From NCBI RefSeq assembly GCF_029222965.1, contig NZ_JARHUD010000008.1:62001-126000 (forward strand): a stretch of 64,000 nt of DNA. The letters are read 5' to 3'. Origin of the DNA: Aquibaculum arenosum (GTDB taxonomy: Bacteria > Pseudomonadota > Alphaproteobacteria > Kiloniellales > DSM-21159). The notes below the pieces were generated by a model. It saw only the letters and a program-made list of their open reading frames with translations, did not search any database and had not been told where the DNA came from. Position 1 is the first letter of the stretch; every line of letters starts with the position of its first letter. This document shows positions 16,538 to 25,662 of this stretch, piece after piece. Both the position numbers and the translations under genes were made by a program.

Positions 16538-18652
16538 TCAGGCGCTTGCCGTCGACTCCGGCGCCGGGATCTCGGGGGTCTGGCCGGCGTCCCCCAGCTG
16601 CTCATCAGGCCAGGGTGGCAGCTCCGCACTCCGGTGGCAGCGCACAAGGCGCTGATCCGGTGCAGCCGTAAGCGACTGCGGCTCACCGCATCCCGCGGCG
16701 GCGTAGCGACAGCGCTCCCGGAAGAAGCAGGAGGAAGGCAAGCGCGTGTTGTTCGGCAGCTCTCCGTGCAGATCTGCGGGCGCCAGTTCTCGTCGCCGCG
16801 ACAGCTCGGGAACCGAACGCAAGAGGGTGCGCGTATAGGGGTGCTGCGGTGCCTCTATCACTTTCTGCGCAGGCCCGAGTTCAACCACCTGCCCCAGGTA
16901 CATCACGGCCACCCGATCGGCCACGTGACGGACGACCGAAACATCGTGGGTGATGAAGAGGTAGGTCAGGCCAAATTCCTGCTTTAGCCTAAGGAGAAGA
17001 TTCAGGATTTGGGCCTGAACGGACACGTCCAACGCGCTCGTCGGTTCGTCGAGCACGAGCAGGTCCGGTTGCAGGGCCAGGGCCCGCGCGATGGCAATGC
17101 GCTGGCGCTGGCCGCCGGAAAATTCGTGAGGATAGCGCTCCAGATGGTCCGGGTTCAGTCCAACCTGACGCGCGAGCTCAGCGGCACGATCGCGGCGCGC
17201 CCTTGCCGACAGACCCTCCGCCACGAGCAGAGGCTCCGTAATCGCCTTCCACACGGGCATGCGTGGATTGAGCGATGACTGAGGATCCTGAAAGACGACC
17301 TGGAAACGCCGCCGAAGCTCCCGCATCTGCTGTGGCGGCAGATTGTGGAGGTCCTTCCCGGCGAAGACCACGCGCCCCGCAGTCGGGGCGAGCAGTCCCA
17401 TGATGGACTGCCCCAGGGTTGACTTGCCGCAGCCCGACTCCCCGACCACGGCGAGCGTCTCGCCGCGACGCAGGACAAGGTCGACGCCATTCAGTGCGTG
17501 CACGAAGGCGCGTGGCCGACCGCGCCAGTCCGCCCCGACCGGAAAGCGAACCTTCAGGTCCTGCACTTCCAGCAGCGAGTCGCCATCCTGGGCAGCCGCC
17601 GGCGGCAGCGGCGCTGGCACTTGTGCCTGGCGCCCCTTCTCCAGCGCGTCCTCGCGTTCCGGATTGTCGGGATCGAGCAGCCAGCAACGCGCAGAGCGCC
17701 CCGTTCCAGACGCCTGGAGCATATCTGGCATCTCGTGGCACCGCTGATGGGAAAAATGGCAACGCTCGCGAAAGCGACAGCCCGCTGGCGGGTCTATGAG
17801 GTTCGGCACCATTCCTTGAATGGTGGGCAAGGGTTGCTGCGGCTCCGCCAGCTCGGGCAGGGAGCGCAGGAGCGCCTGTGTGTAGGGGTGCTGCGGCGTG
17901 TAGAGTACTTCCTCTGTCGTGCCCTGCTCGACCACCTGGCCCGCGTACATGACGTGAACCCGGTCACAGAGCTGTGCCACCACGGCCATGTCGTGGGTGA
18001 TGAAGAGCACGGACGAGCCGGTTTCCCGCGCCTTCTGCTGCATCAGGGCGAGCACCTGGGCCTGGATCGTGACATCCAGCGCCGTCGTCGGTTCGTCGGC
18101 GATCAACACGTCGGGACGGCAGGAGAAGGCCATGGCGAGGAGGATACGCTGGCGCATGCCGCCGGAAAGCTCGAAGGGATAGTTTCGAAGCACCCGATTC
18201 GGGTCGCCGATGCGCATGTCGCGCAACAGTTCCAGCGCCCGTGCGGTCGCTTCGGCTTCCGTGGCCTTCTGATGCCGGCGAATGACTTGGCGAAGCTGGT
18301 CCCCGATGCGCATGGTCGGATTGAGCGCGTTCATCGGCTCCTGGAAGACCATGGCAACGTCGTCACCACGGACCGACTGTAACTCGCCCTCGCTGAGCTT
18401 CAGCATGTCGCGACCGAGGACCGAGATGCGCCCGCCCACGACACGCTGACTGTCCGGCGGAAGAAGTCGGATGATCGACATGGCGGTCACCGACTTGCCG
18501 CTGCCGGATTCTCCGACAAGGCCGACCACCTCTCCCTTGCCCACCGTGATGGACACGCCGTCGATCGCCCTGACGGCCCCGCCGTAGGTGGGAAACTCCA
18601 GCTTGAGGTCGCGAAGGTCGATGGGGGCGTCGGCCGTGTGCGTGCTCGTCAT
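16538..18652 (-). CDS. Dipeptide ABC transporter, fused DppD-DppF-type double ATPase
   Basis: 704 residues carrying two complete ABC ATPase modules in one chain, as in GsiA-like proteins. Module 1: [28 protein letters not shown]. Module 2: [34 protein letters not shown]. Each module ends with the oligopeptide-family C-terminal domain containing Cys clusters ([14 protein letters not shown] and [14 protein letters not shown]) typical of Opp/Dpp ATPases. The frame is open to 18817, but the ATG at 18652 has GGGAG just upstream and starts right after the permease gene. It powers the importer encoded by the next three genes. Confidence 0.9.
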   Translation of the reverse strand: MTSTHTADAPIDLRDLKLEFPTYGGAVRAIDGVSITVGKGEVVGLVGESGSGKSVTAMSIIRLLPPDSQRVVGGRISVLGRDMLKLSEGELQSVRGDDVAMVFQEPMNALNPTMRIGDQLRQVIRRHQKATEAEATARALELLRDMRIGDPNRVLRNYPFELSGGMRQRILLAMAFSCRPDVLIADEPTTALDVTIQAQVLALMQQKARETGSSVLFITHDMAVVAQLCDRVHVMYAGQVVEQGTTEEVLYTPQHPYTQALLRSLPELAEPQQPLPTIQGMVPNLIDPPAGCRFRERCHFSHQRCHEMPDMLQASGTGRSARCWLLDPDNPEREDALEKGRQAQVPAPLPPAAAQDGDSLLEVQDLKVRFPVGADWRGRPRAFVHALNGVDLVLRRGETLAVVGESGCGKSTLGQSIMGLLAPTAGRVVFAGKDLHNLPPQQMRELRRRFQVVFQDPQSSLNPRMPVWKAITEPLLVAEGLSARARRDRAAELARQVGLNPDHLERYPHEFSGGQRQRIAIARALALQPDLLVLDEPTSALDVSVQAQILNLLLRLKQEFGLTYLFITHDVSVVRHVADRVAVMYLGQVVELGPAQKVIEAPQHPYTRTLLRSVPELSRRRELAPADLHGELPNNTRLPSSCFFRERCRYAAAGCGEPQSLTAAPDQRLVRCHRSAELPPWPDEQLGDAGQTPEIPAPESTASA

Positions 18653-18665
18653 TCCCAGGCTCCCT

Positions 18666-19532
18666 TCATCGTGCCCTGGTTTTTGGGTCGAGAAGATCGC
18701 GCAGGCCGTCACCCAGCAGATTGAAACCGCCGGCGGTAAGCAGAATGGCGAGACCTGGGAAGGTTGGGTACCACCACTGGTCCAACAGAAACTGGCGACC
18801 GGTCGAGACCATGGCACCCCATTCCGCCGTCGGCTGCTGCGCGCCCAGTCCTATGAAACTGAGCGCCGAGGCGGTGAGAATGGCCAGCCCGATATCCAGC
18901 GTTGACTGGACGATGATGGGCGCGAGCGCGTTCGGCAAGATGTGGCGCTGCACGATGCCCAGCGGCCGGGCGCCGAAGGTCACCGCGGCGCGCACATAGG
19001 GCCGCTCGCGAAGCCCAAGGGCCTGTCCTCGCGCAAGGCGGACGTAAAAGGGTATTCGCACCACGGCGATCGCCAGCATCGCATTGAACAGGCTGGGCCC
19101 CAAGGCCGCCGCCAGCGCCATGGCCATGACCAGCGGCGGGAAGGAGAGCAGCACGTCCATCACGCGCATGATGACCGTATCGGTCCGACCGCCGGCGAGA
19201 CCGGAGAAAGCGCCAATCGCCGAGCCGATGGTCATGGAGATCGCGACGATGGCGAGCCCGATGCCGACTGAAGCGCGTGACCCATAGATGACGCGGGAGA
19301 AGAGATCCCGCCCGACCTCGTCGGTCCCGAATGGATGCTCAAAGGAGGGCGGCGCCAGGCGATTAACAAGATTGATGGCGTTCGGGTCGTGTGGCGCGAT
19401 CCAGGGGGCGAAGGCCGTGCAAATCAGCACGGTCAGGATGAGGAGGGTACCGACGGCCATCAGCGGGCTGCGCCGGACCTGGTACCAGAGATAGCCCCCG
19501 TCGAGCAGGCCGCCCTTGCGTACACTGATCAT
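18666..19532 (-). CDS. Dipeptide ABC transporter permease, DppC/DdpC type
   Basis: 288 residues with about six helices. The early APHDPNAINLVNRLAPPSFEHP stretch, split by FGTDEVGRDLFSRVIYGSR, is characteristic of DppC-type permeases. The coupling loop with the ATPase is around RLARGQALGLRERPYVRAA. The ATG at 19532 shares one nucleotide with the stop codon of the preceding permease gene (TGATG), indicating coupled translation. The frame is open for 54 codons upstream, but that part overlaps the neighbour and is not family-like. Confidence 0.9.
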   Translation of the reverse strand: MISVRKGGLLDGGYLWYQVRRSPLMAVGTLLILTVLICTAFAPWIAPHDPNAINLVNRLAPPSFEHPFGTDEVGRDLFSRVIYGSRASVGIGLAIVAISMTIGSAIGAFSGLAGGRTDTVIMRVMDVLLSFPPLVMAMALAAALGPSLFNAMLAIAVVRIPFYVRLARGQALGLRERPYVRAAVTFGARPLGIVQRHILPNALAPIIVQSTLDIGLAILTASALSFIGLGAQQPTAEWGAMVSTGRQFLLDQWWYPTFPGLAILLTAGGFNLLGDGLRDLLDPKTRAR

Positions 19533-20548
19533 CAGCCGACACTCCGGATCTGAGGGTCGAGCAGCATGTAGGTCAGGTCGACGAGCAGATTGATCAGCAC
19601 GTAGGCTATGGACGCCACGACGGTGAATCCCATGATCGCCGGGAAGTCCAGGGCGTGGATGGACTGCACGACGTAGTTGCCCATGCCCGGCCATGCGAAG
19701 ACCGTCTCGGTCAGCACCGCACCATAGAGCAGGTCGCCAAACGCCAGGCCCAGCATCGTGACCGAGGGAATGAGGGCATTGCGCAGAGCGTGGCCGAAGA
19801 TGATCTGGCGGCGGGAGAGCCCGCCCGCCTTGGCCGTGCGCACATAGTCTTCCTGCAGAACCTCGAGCATAGACGAGCGGATCTGTCGCGTGACGACGCC
19901 GAGGTGAACGAAGCCCAGGGTAAAGGCGGGCAGCAGAATGTGGGATAGCGCGCTGCGGAAGGCCGCGAGATCCCCGGCGAGGAGCGTGTCGATCAAGAGC
20001 ATGCCTGTCACGAAGGGTGGCGCTGTGACATCACCACCCAGCCGGCCGGAACTGGGCAGCCAGTCGAGGCGCCCGTAGAACAGCATGATCAAAAGCAGTC
20101 CCAGCCAGAAGGCGGGTGTGGATATGCCGGTTACCGAAATCGTTCGGCTGACCTGATCGATCCAGCGGTTCCGATAGACGGCCGAGGCAACGCCAAGCGG
20201 CACGCCGGCCAACACCGAAAAGAACAGCGCAACGGCGGCCAGTTCGATGGTTGCCGGGAAGAAGCGCACGAGGTCATCCGCGACGGGCCGGCCGGTGCGT
20301 ATCGAGGTGCCGAGATCACCCTGAAGCAGACTGCCGACGTAGTTCAGGTACTGAAGATGCAGCGGCTGATCGAGACCGAGCCGCGTGCGCATGCTCTGAA
20401 CGATCTCCGGCGTTGCACGATCGCCCGCCATAAGACGCGCGGGATCGCCCGGGATCATGTGCGAGATGGCAAAGGTGATGATCGTCACGCCGATGACGAC
20501 CAGGAGGAGCAAGATGAGTCGTCGGCGAATGACGTAGAGAAAGGACAT
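19532..20548 (-). CDS. Dipeptide ABC transporter permease, DppB/DdpB type
   Basis: 338 residues. The N-terminus MSFLYVIRRRLILLLLVVIG, then FAISHMIPGDPARLMAGD and GLDQPLHLQYLNYV, is the standard DppB pattern of one helix, a periplasmic loop and five more helices. The EAA-type coupling loop is around QEDYVRTAKAGGLSRR. No strong ribosome site precedes the ATG. A perfect hairpin lies between this gene and the upstream binding-protein gene. Confidence 0.92.
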   Translation of the reverse strand: MSFLYVIRRRLILLLLVVIGVTIITFAISHMIPGDPARLMAGDRATPEIVQSMRTRLGLDQPLHLQYLNYVGSLLQGDLGTSIRTGRPVADDLVRFFPATIELAAVALFFSVLAGVPLGVASAVYRNRWIDQVSRTISVTGISTPAFWLGLLLIMLFYGRLDWLPSSGRLGGDVTAPPFVTGMLLIDTLLAGDLAAFRSALSHILLPAFTLGFVHLGVVTRQIRSSMLEVLQEDYVRTAKAGGLSRRQIIFGHALRNALIPSVTMLGLAFGDLLYGAVLTETVFAWPGMGNYVVQSIHALDFPAIMGFTVVASIAYVLINLLVDLTYMLLDPQIRSVG

Positions 20549-20581
20549 GTGGGCGCCGGATCACTTCAGGCACAGAAAAAG

Positions 20582-20617
20582 AACCGAGCGGCGGAGGGAG
20601 AACTGACCCTCCGCCGC
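20582..20617 (-). terminator. 11-bp hairpin with T-rich tail between binding-protein and permease genes
   Basis: GCGGCGGAGGG (20588-20598) pairs perfectly with CCCTCCGCCGC (20607-20617) around an 8-nt loop. Read on the minus strand the stem is followed by TCGGTTCTTTTTCTG. It sits 10 nt after the stop of the binding-protein gene and 39 nt before the permease start. Because transcription must continue into the permeases, it probably acts as a leaky terminator or 3'-end stabiliser. Confidence 0.75.
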
Positions 20618-20626
20618 ACGCAGGTG

Positions 20627-22189
20627 CTAGTTCTTGCTCATGGTCGCGATGTTGTAGATGTCGAGCAGCATTGGATTGTAGACGTAGCCTTCGACATTGT
20701 CGCGCATGGGCAGCATATAGTTGCGCTGGAAGAGGTAGACGTAGGCATCCTCCTCCACAACGATCTTCTGGGCCTCCCGGTAGTTCGCTTCGCGCTCTTC
20801 CTGATCGGAGATGCGCGCAGCGTCCCGGATCAGATCATCCACCTTTTCGTTGGTATAGAAGGACCGGTTGCCCGACAGGCCGTGCCGGGAGCTGTCGAAC
20901 CAGTAATTCATGAACATGTAGGGATCGGAGAAGTCGGGGGTCCAGTTTCCGACCGCAATGTCGAACTCGCCCCGATCCAGGCGATCACGCATCGTGGCAT
21001 AGGCGTACTGCTGCATCTCCACGTTCAGCCCGATCTGCGCCAGATTGGCCTGCACGGTGAGGCCGATCGGCTCCCAGTTCGGATCGTTCGACGCATAGAG
21101 ATAGCTGATCGTCTCACCACCGACATCGGCTTCCTCGAGACGCTCCTTGGCCTGCTCCGGATCGTAGCTGTACTGCATCAGCTCTTCGTCGTGACCCCAC
21201 ATTCCCTGCGGAATGGGACCGCGCATCTGGGTCGCGTTGCCGAGCAGGATCCCATCGATGATGCCGTTGTAGTCGAGTGCGTAGGAAACGGCTTCGCGCA
21301 CCGCCTCATTCGCGAGAGGCCCACGCTCGTTGTTCAGATAGAGATAGGTAACGCTGAAGCTCGGCCACTCACCGACCTCGACGCCCTCGGCTTCCTGCAG
21401 CGCGCTGATCTGGTCGACCGGCAGGTGCTCGGCAATATCGAGGTCGCCATTCTCGAGCTGAAGCCGTCGCGCGGAGGCTTCCTTGACAATGCGGATCTCG
21501 ACCTTCTTGAAGGCAGGCTCCTCGGCAAAATGAGGATTGGGCGTCATGACGATCAGCTGGCCTTTTTCCCAGGACTCCACCTGGAAGGCTCCCGATCCCA
21601 TGGTGTGTTCGGAGAGGTAGGCCTGGGCGTAGTCGCCGTCCTTCTCATGATCCATCACGGTCGGGTTGATGATCGCCGCGCCGTTGTTGGCGAGCGTGTA
21701 GAGGAAAGGGGCGAAGGGTTCGCTGAGAGTGAAGCGAACGGTGTCTTCATCCACGGCCTCAATCATCTCGATCGACGGATAGGCGCTCGAAGGACCCTGC
21801 TCCATCTCGAGCAGCCGTTCGAAGGAGAAAACCACCGCGTCTGCGTCCACGGGGCTGCCGTCAGCGAAGTGGTGCCCTTCGCCGAGTTCGAAGGTCCAGG
21901 TCAGGTTGTCCTCGCTGACCTCCCAGGAGTCCGCGAGCTCGCCCTGGACTTCCGTAGAACCCTGGCCATTTTCGACCTTATAGGTGACCAGGCGCTGGTA
22001 AGCCGGATAGGTGACGCTCCAAGCGTTGTTGCTCATGGTCACCGCCGGATCCAGGGTGCGCGGATCCTCGGCCTTGCCGATGACGAGCACGTCCTGGGGT
22101 GTCGCTGCCAGCGCGCTGTAGCTCAGCATTCCGGCTGCGAGCACGGCTAGGCCCGCCGAGGCGGACAGCTTCTGCACTCTCGTTTTCAT
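20627..22189 (-). CDS. Dipeptide ABC transporter substrate-binding protein (family 5)
   Basis: 520 residues with an N-terminal signal peptide (basic MKTRVQK, hydrophobic core, cleavage near SALA-ATPQD). The mature part has the DppA/OppA layout: EDPRTLDPAVTMSNNAW, LADSWEVSEDNLTWTFELGEG and DADAVVFSFERLL. It captures peptides in the periplasm for the DppBC/DF-type importer downstream. The mature protein is unusually rich in Asp and Glu. GGGAGG lies six bases before the ATG. Position after a D-Ala-D-Ala dipeptidase gene suggests D,D-dipeptides as ligand, but DppA-family sequence alone does not show specificity. Confidence 0.92.
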   Translation of the reverse strand: MKTRVQKLSASAGLAVLAAGMLSYSALAATPQDVLVIGKAEDPRTLDPAVTMSNNAWSVTYPAYQRLVTYKVENGQGSTEVQGELADSWEVSEDNLTWTFELGEGHHFADGSPVDADAVVFSFERLLEMEQGPSSAYPSIEMIEAVDEDTVRFTLSEPFAPFLYTLANNGAAIINPTVMDHEKDGDYAQAYLSEHTMGSGAFQVESWEKGQLIVMTPNPHFAEEPAFKKVEIRIVKEASARRLQLENGDLDIAEHLPVDQISALQEAEGVEVGEWPSFSVTYLYLNNERGPLANEAVREAVSYALDYNGIIDGILLGNATQMRGPIPQGMWGHDEELMQYSYDPEQAKERLEEADVGGETISYLYASNDPNWEPIGLTVQANLAQIGLNVEMQQYAYATMRDRLDRGEFDIAVGNWTPDFSDPYMFMNYWFDSSRHGLSGNRSFYTNEKVDDLIRDAARISDQEEREANYREAQKIVVEEDAYVYLFQRNYMLPMRDNVEGYVYNPMLLDIYNIATMSKN

Positions 22190-22275
22190 TTGATTACCTC
22201 CCGTTAACAGATGGCTTCTTCAAGGCATTGAAGACGCTTGAAGTCGCGAGCGGATCGACCGCAACCTTGGATGAG

Positions 22276-22830
22276 TTAAGCCAATCCGGTATTTGCCTCG
22301 GCGTCGCTCAGCAAGGGATAGCTTCGCGCGTCGGGGAGCTGGTAATGCCACCACTCGTTTGGATTGTGACGCCATCCCGCTGCGGTCATGATCCCCAGCA
22401 GGGTGAAGCGGTTGCGCTGCGCCTGCTGAGAAATATCGGTCGAGCCATGGTAGGACGACTGCTCGAAGGCGTCGAAAGCCGTGCCCATGTCGAGTGGCCG
22501 TCCATCCTGATCGATCAAGGTTAAGTCGATTGCCACGCCGCGCGAATGATCGGAGCCCTGCGCGGGATCTGCCACGAACTCAGGATCGGGGCGCACGGCC
22601 CAAAGCTGATCATGCGCTTCCCGGGGCCGAAAGGCGTCATAGATGCGTATGCGGTAGCCGAGAGCGGCGGCAAGCTCGCAAGCACGCGCCAAGCAGCGGG
22701 CTGCATCGGGATGCAGGAAGGCAGCGGCGCGCGCATAGACCGGCCGTCCGGCCAGGTTGTCAAAGGTGGCGTAGGCCAGCGCCACGTCCACACCAAAGGT
22801 TTCTTGATCAATCTCGACAAGCGAAGTCAT
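22276..22830 (-). CDS. ddpX: D-alanyl-D-alanine dipeptidase, VanX/DdpX family
   Basis: 184 residues. Zn ligands and catalytic groups of VanX-type peptidases are all visible: SDHSRGVAID with His95 and Asp102, EWWHY with catalytic Glu159 and His162, and Arg68 in AFRP. The enzyme hydrolyses D-Ala-D-Ala. There is no signal peptide, so it acts on peptides already imported. In E. coli ddpX heads the ddpABCDF transporter operon; here the same transporter order follows it, 86 bp downstream. No strong ribosome site precedes the ATG. Confidence 0.92.
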   Translation of the reverse strand: MTSLVEIDQETFGVDVALAYATFDNLAGRPVYARAAAFLHPDAARCLARACELAAALGYRIRIYDAFRPREAHDQLWAVRPDPEFVADPAQGSDHSRGVAIDLTLIDQDGRPLDMGTAFDAFEQSSYHGSTDISQQAQRNRFTLLGIMTAAGWRHNPNEWWHYQLPDARSYPLLSDAEANTGLA

Positions 22831-22967
22831 GCAGTACGATCCGGAACGTGATCAACGGTGCTCATGGGCGGGAGGGCACGGCGGACCACTCTCGCAGGCG
22901 CATCTGACCGTTTCAGTGAGTGAACGCGGTATGCGGGAATTGCCGAATTGGCACCCGATTGCGGATT

Positions 22968-24020
22968 CTAGTCGGGCCGCTGGCCCTTGGCCAAGTCTTT
23001 TTGCAGCGCCTCACCGAGGCTCCCTCTCGCAACACCGCCTCTGCCGACCATCGGTTCTGCGGCCAGCAGCGAATTGAGCACCGCTTCCTGCGTTGCCTCT
23101 GCGGCGGCGCGAAAGAGCAGATCGAGGCAATCCTCGCGCAGATAGCGCGCTGACAAGAGCACCTCTGTCTCGTCGTGATGCACAATGGCCGCGGTCGAGA
23201 AGCCAATCGCAATGTCGCCGCTGCCATGGCCCCAGAAGGAGCCGAGACGCCCCAAGCCGGCGCCCGCCCTCTTTATCACGCGCTGCAGCTGCCGATGTTC
23301 CAGAGGGGCGTCGGTTGCCACGACGATTATGATGGAGCCCTTTTCCTCCGCTTCTTGCACGGGAGGCGGTGGGGCGCGGCGCCCGTCCGGCAGTACCAGA
23401 TCACCGGGGGCGCCGAAGTTCGACAGCACCAGGATGCCCATGTGAAAAGCTTCCTCGCCGAACCCCAGTCGTCGGGAAGCACTACCGACCCCGCCTTTGT
23501 AGCCGAAGCAGGTCATGCCGGTTCCAGCGCCCACGGAGCCCTGGACGACCGGACTTCCTGCTGCACGCTCAATGGCTTGCAACGCGTGATCTTCGCTGAT
23601 CGCCAGCGCCTGGATGTCGTTCAGCGGCCCGTCGTTGCACTCGCCCACCACCGGATTCACCGTCGACGTCGTGCGCCCGATGTCGGGGTTGCGGGCCACT
23701 GCATGGCGCACCAGAGCCGTGGCGCAGGTGCCAACGGAAAGGGTATTCGTCAAAAGGATCGGGGTTTCCAGCGTGCCGAGTTCATCCAGTTGGACGAGGC
23801 CGACACTCTTGCCGAAGCCGTTGATGACGTGGCTCGCGGCGACCACTTTCTCCCGAAAGAGATTACCGGCATGGGGCAGGATCGCCGTGACACCGGTGTT
23901 GATGTCTCCCTCACGCAAGGTGCAGTGCCCGACGCCTACACCGGGGATGTCACAGATATCGTTGTTGGGGCCTGGGGGTAGCTTCCCGCAGATGAGGCCG
24001 AGTTCACGGCTGGTGGGCAC
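22968..24020 (-). CDS. P1/DmpA family (S58) aminopeptidase
   Basis: 350 residues from a GTG at 24020, which has GGAG six bases upstream; the frame is open to 24134, but that part crosses a palindromic element. The family is an N-terminal nucleophile hydrolase that cleaves itself before a serine. The likely site is Gly228-Ser229 in EEKGSIIIVVATDAPL. CDIPGVGVGH near the start, GAGTGMTCFGYKGG and GHGSGDIAIGFSTA are family blocks. DmpA-type enzymes remove N-terminal D- or L-residues from small peptides. It heads the ddpX-transporter operon (137 bp gap), which makes D-peptides a likely substrate. Confidence 0.87.
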   Translation of the reverse strand: MPTSRELGLICGKLPPGPNNDICDIPGVGVGHCTLREGDINTGVTAILPHAGNLFREKVVAASHVINGFGKSVGLVQLDELGTLETPILLTNTLSVGTCATALVRHAVARNPDIGRTTSTVNPVVGECNDGPLNDIQALAISEDHALQAIERAAGSPVVQGSVGAGTGMTCFGYKGGVGSASRRLGFGEEAFHMGILVLSNFGAPGDLVLPDGRRAPPPPVQEAEEKGSIIIVVATDAPLEHRQLQRVIKRAGAGLGRLGSFWGHGSGDIAIGFSTAAIVHHDETEVLLSARYLREDCLDLLFRAAAEATQEAVLNSLLAAEPMVGRGGVARGSLGEALQKDLAKGQRPD

Positions 24021-24069
24021 GCTTTTCTCCAAAAGGCATTGGTGTGGAAGGCCTGTCCACCGGTCCAAC

Positions 24070-24207
24070 TCTAGAGCAGATCGACTCAAATCGGGTTCGC
24101 GAAGCGACCCGGTTTGAGTCGATCTGCTCTGCACGTTTGATTCAGAGCGGATTCACGCGTTTGATCTGAACGCTGCGCGTTACAGATCAAACGCGGTCCG
24201 CTCTAGA
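24070..24207. repeat. Composite palindromic element: two long hairpins bounded by TCTAGA
   Basis: Hairpin 1: 24073-24100 pairs with 24104-24130 (27-bp stem with one mismatch and one bulge, 3-nt loop). Hairpin 2: 24144-24173 pairs with 24177-24204 with a few mismatches and a 3-nt loop. Both begin with AGAGC and end with GCTCT, and the whole unit is framed by TCTAGA at 24070-24075 and 24202-24207. It lies in the 378-bp divergent gap between the dmpA-like gene and sodC. It looks like a mobile intergenic repeat; no second full copy was seen in this window. Nothing else is evident in the gap. Confidence 0.8.
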
Positions 24208-24398
24208 CCTTCCTTGTTATCAGGCTGCACCGCCGGGGTCAGGCGCACTTTCAGTGAGCGCCGCAAGTCGCCAAAGAAGCGTTAGGATGTGGTCGGCTTT
24301 TTGTCGGACGTCTGAAACCTCCCACTGGCTCGAGGGTTTACCAGGAGAGCAGATCGCCTCGCAGCGATTCGTTCTGGAGCAGCCACAGGAGGATCCCC

Positions 24399-24905
24399 AT
24401 GAAAGTCATGCCCCTTGCCGCCGTTTTCGCGCTCGCCCTGGCGCCGCACGCCGTAGCGCAAGAGGCAGCCAGCGCGACTGCGGAGTTTGTGGACGCCGAG
24501 GGCGAAGGAAACGGTAGCGCAAGCCTGACAGAGACGTCGAACGGCGTCTTGATCGAAGTCGAGGTTTCGAACCTGCCCGAGGCTCAGTGGGTAGCCTTCC
24601 ATGTGCATGAGGAAGGCGCTTGCGATCATGAGACGGGCCACGAGTCGGCTGGCGGCCATTACAACCCGACCGACGCAGAACATGGCTATCTTGTCGAAGG
24701 TGGCAGCCATGCCGGCGACATGCCGAACCAGTATGTTGGCGAAGACGGTGTGCTCAGGGCGCAGGTCTTCAATTCGATGGTGACCTTGGACGGCGATAGC
24801 GCGATCCGCGGCCGTGCTCTCATGGTGCACGCGGGCGAGGATGACTACACGAGCCAGCCAAGCGGCGACGCGGGTGATCGGCTTGCGTGCGGCGTGATTG
24901 AATAG
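24399..24905 (+). CDS. sodC: Periplasmic Cu,Zn superoxide dismutase
   Basis: 168 residues with a signal peptide (MKVMPLAAVFALALAPHAVAQ). Metal and disulfide residues are in place: FHVHEEGAC (two Cu His and first Cys), GHESAGGHYNP (bridging His), SHAGDMPN (Zn His and Asp), MVHAGEDDY (Cu His) and LACGVI (second Cys). It converts superoxide to H2O2 and O2 in the periplasm. AGGAGG precedes the ATG at good spacing. The mature protein is very acidic. The neighbouring P450 remnant begins 48 bp downstream on the same strand. Confidence 0.95.
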   Translation: MKVMPLAAVFALALAPHAVAQEAASATAEFVDAEGEGNGSASLTETSNGVLIEVEVSNLPEAQWVAFHVHEEGACDHETGHESAGGHYNPTDAEHGYLVEGGSHAGDMPNQYVGEDGVLRAQVFNSMVTLDGDSAIRGRALMVHAGEDDYTSQPSGDAGDRLACGVIE

Positions 24906-24953
24906 CGATATCGGCCTTACCTGGTCTCCTCCGCTCCCGGCAGGAGAAAGGAA

Positions 24954-25220
24954 ATGGCCGTCGCCACTCCGGTTCCCCGTCTGGAGGGCTTTGACCACAC
25001 GCTGCCCTTCCTACGGGAGGGTTATGATTTCATCTCACGCCGTTGCGATCGGCTGCAAAGCGATCGCTTCCTGACTCGCCTGATGCTGCGCCCCGTGCTG
25101 TGTACGCGAGGCGCCGAAGCGGCGGAGATGGTCTATGAGGGAGGGCGCTTCACGCGGCAGGGCGCTCTCCCACCCACCACTTTACGGTTGCTCCAGGATA
25201 AGGGCTCGGACTGGAAGTAA
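24954..25220 (+). pseudogene. N-terminal remnant of a CYP152-type fatty-acid peroxygenase
   Basis: 88 codons then a stop. The sequence from DHTLPFLREGYDFI through LMLRPVLCTRGAEAAEMVY to RFTRQGALPP and LLQDKGS follows the start of CYP152 (P450 BS-beta/SP-alpha-like) enzymes, which are about 420 residues and use H2O2 to hydroxylate fatty acids. Everything after residue ~85 is missing, including the I helix and the heme-cysteine loop, and no continuation was found in the next 280 bp. AGGAGAAAGGAA before the ATG is an excellent ribosome site, so a short peptide could still be made. Best explained as a gene truncated by deletion. Confidence 0.78.
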
Positions 25221-25336
25221 GCGTGGCCAGCCTGCGAATTGCTGCCATGCCATCGCAAATGGCCTGAGGTAAGTCAGTGAGCACCCGAATAGCCGCTGCT
25301 AGGGCGCGGCCTGTACTTCTCGGGCGCGCCTGCCGA

Positions 25337-25368
25337 AGTGGCCCGCGGCCGTGCTGCGGGCCACTTTT
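25337..25368 (+). terminator. Rho-independent terminator after the P450 remnant
   Basis: AGTGGCCCGC (25337-25346) pairs perfectly with GCGGGCCACT (25356-25365) around a 9-nt loop and is followed by a short T run (25365-25368). It would end transcripts from sodC and the P450 stump. The rest of 25221-25501 holds no gene. Confidence 0.75.
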
Positions 25369-25437
25369 GCTGTCTGAAGAGGACCTTCACGCGCGCGGGC
25401 GATGGTGGCGGTGCCGACACTGTTACTCCAGGTACCC

Positions 25438-25470
25438 CGAAACAGAAACGGCGCCTCTGCTGAGACGCCG
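25438..25470 (-). terminator. Rho-independent terminator downstream of tRNA-Lys
   Basis: On the minus strand CGGCGTCTC (25470-25462) pairs with GAGGCGCCG (25457-25449) with one G-T pair and a 4-nt loop, followed by TTTCTGTTTCG. It lies 32 bp beyond the 3' end of the tRNA and would also end transcripts reading through from rodA. Confidence 0.75.
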
Positions 25471-25501
25471 CTTTCTGTAAGTGCCTGATATTCTGAAGTT
25501 G

Positions 25502-25577
<76 letters not shown>

Positions 25578-25662
25578 ACGGGTCGTCTTGGCTGCGGCGC
25601 GGTAGATAGCAACTGGTCGGCGGCTTGTCGAGGGCTTTTCTGCCGGGAAATGTGCCCAAATC

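Noticed and set aside
20357-22150. 597-codon plus-strand open frame across the dipeptide-binding gene
   Set aside because: Antisense shadow of a well-defined solute-binding protein; the translation has no family features.
24346-24358. A short match to the AGAGCAGATCG end of the palindromic element near sodC
   Set aside because: Only about 11 bases match, with no inverted partner; treated as chance or a minor remnant.
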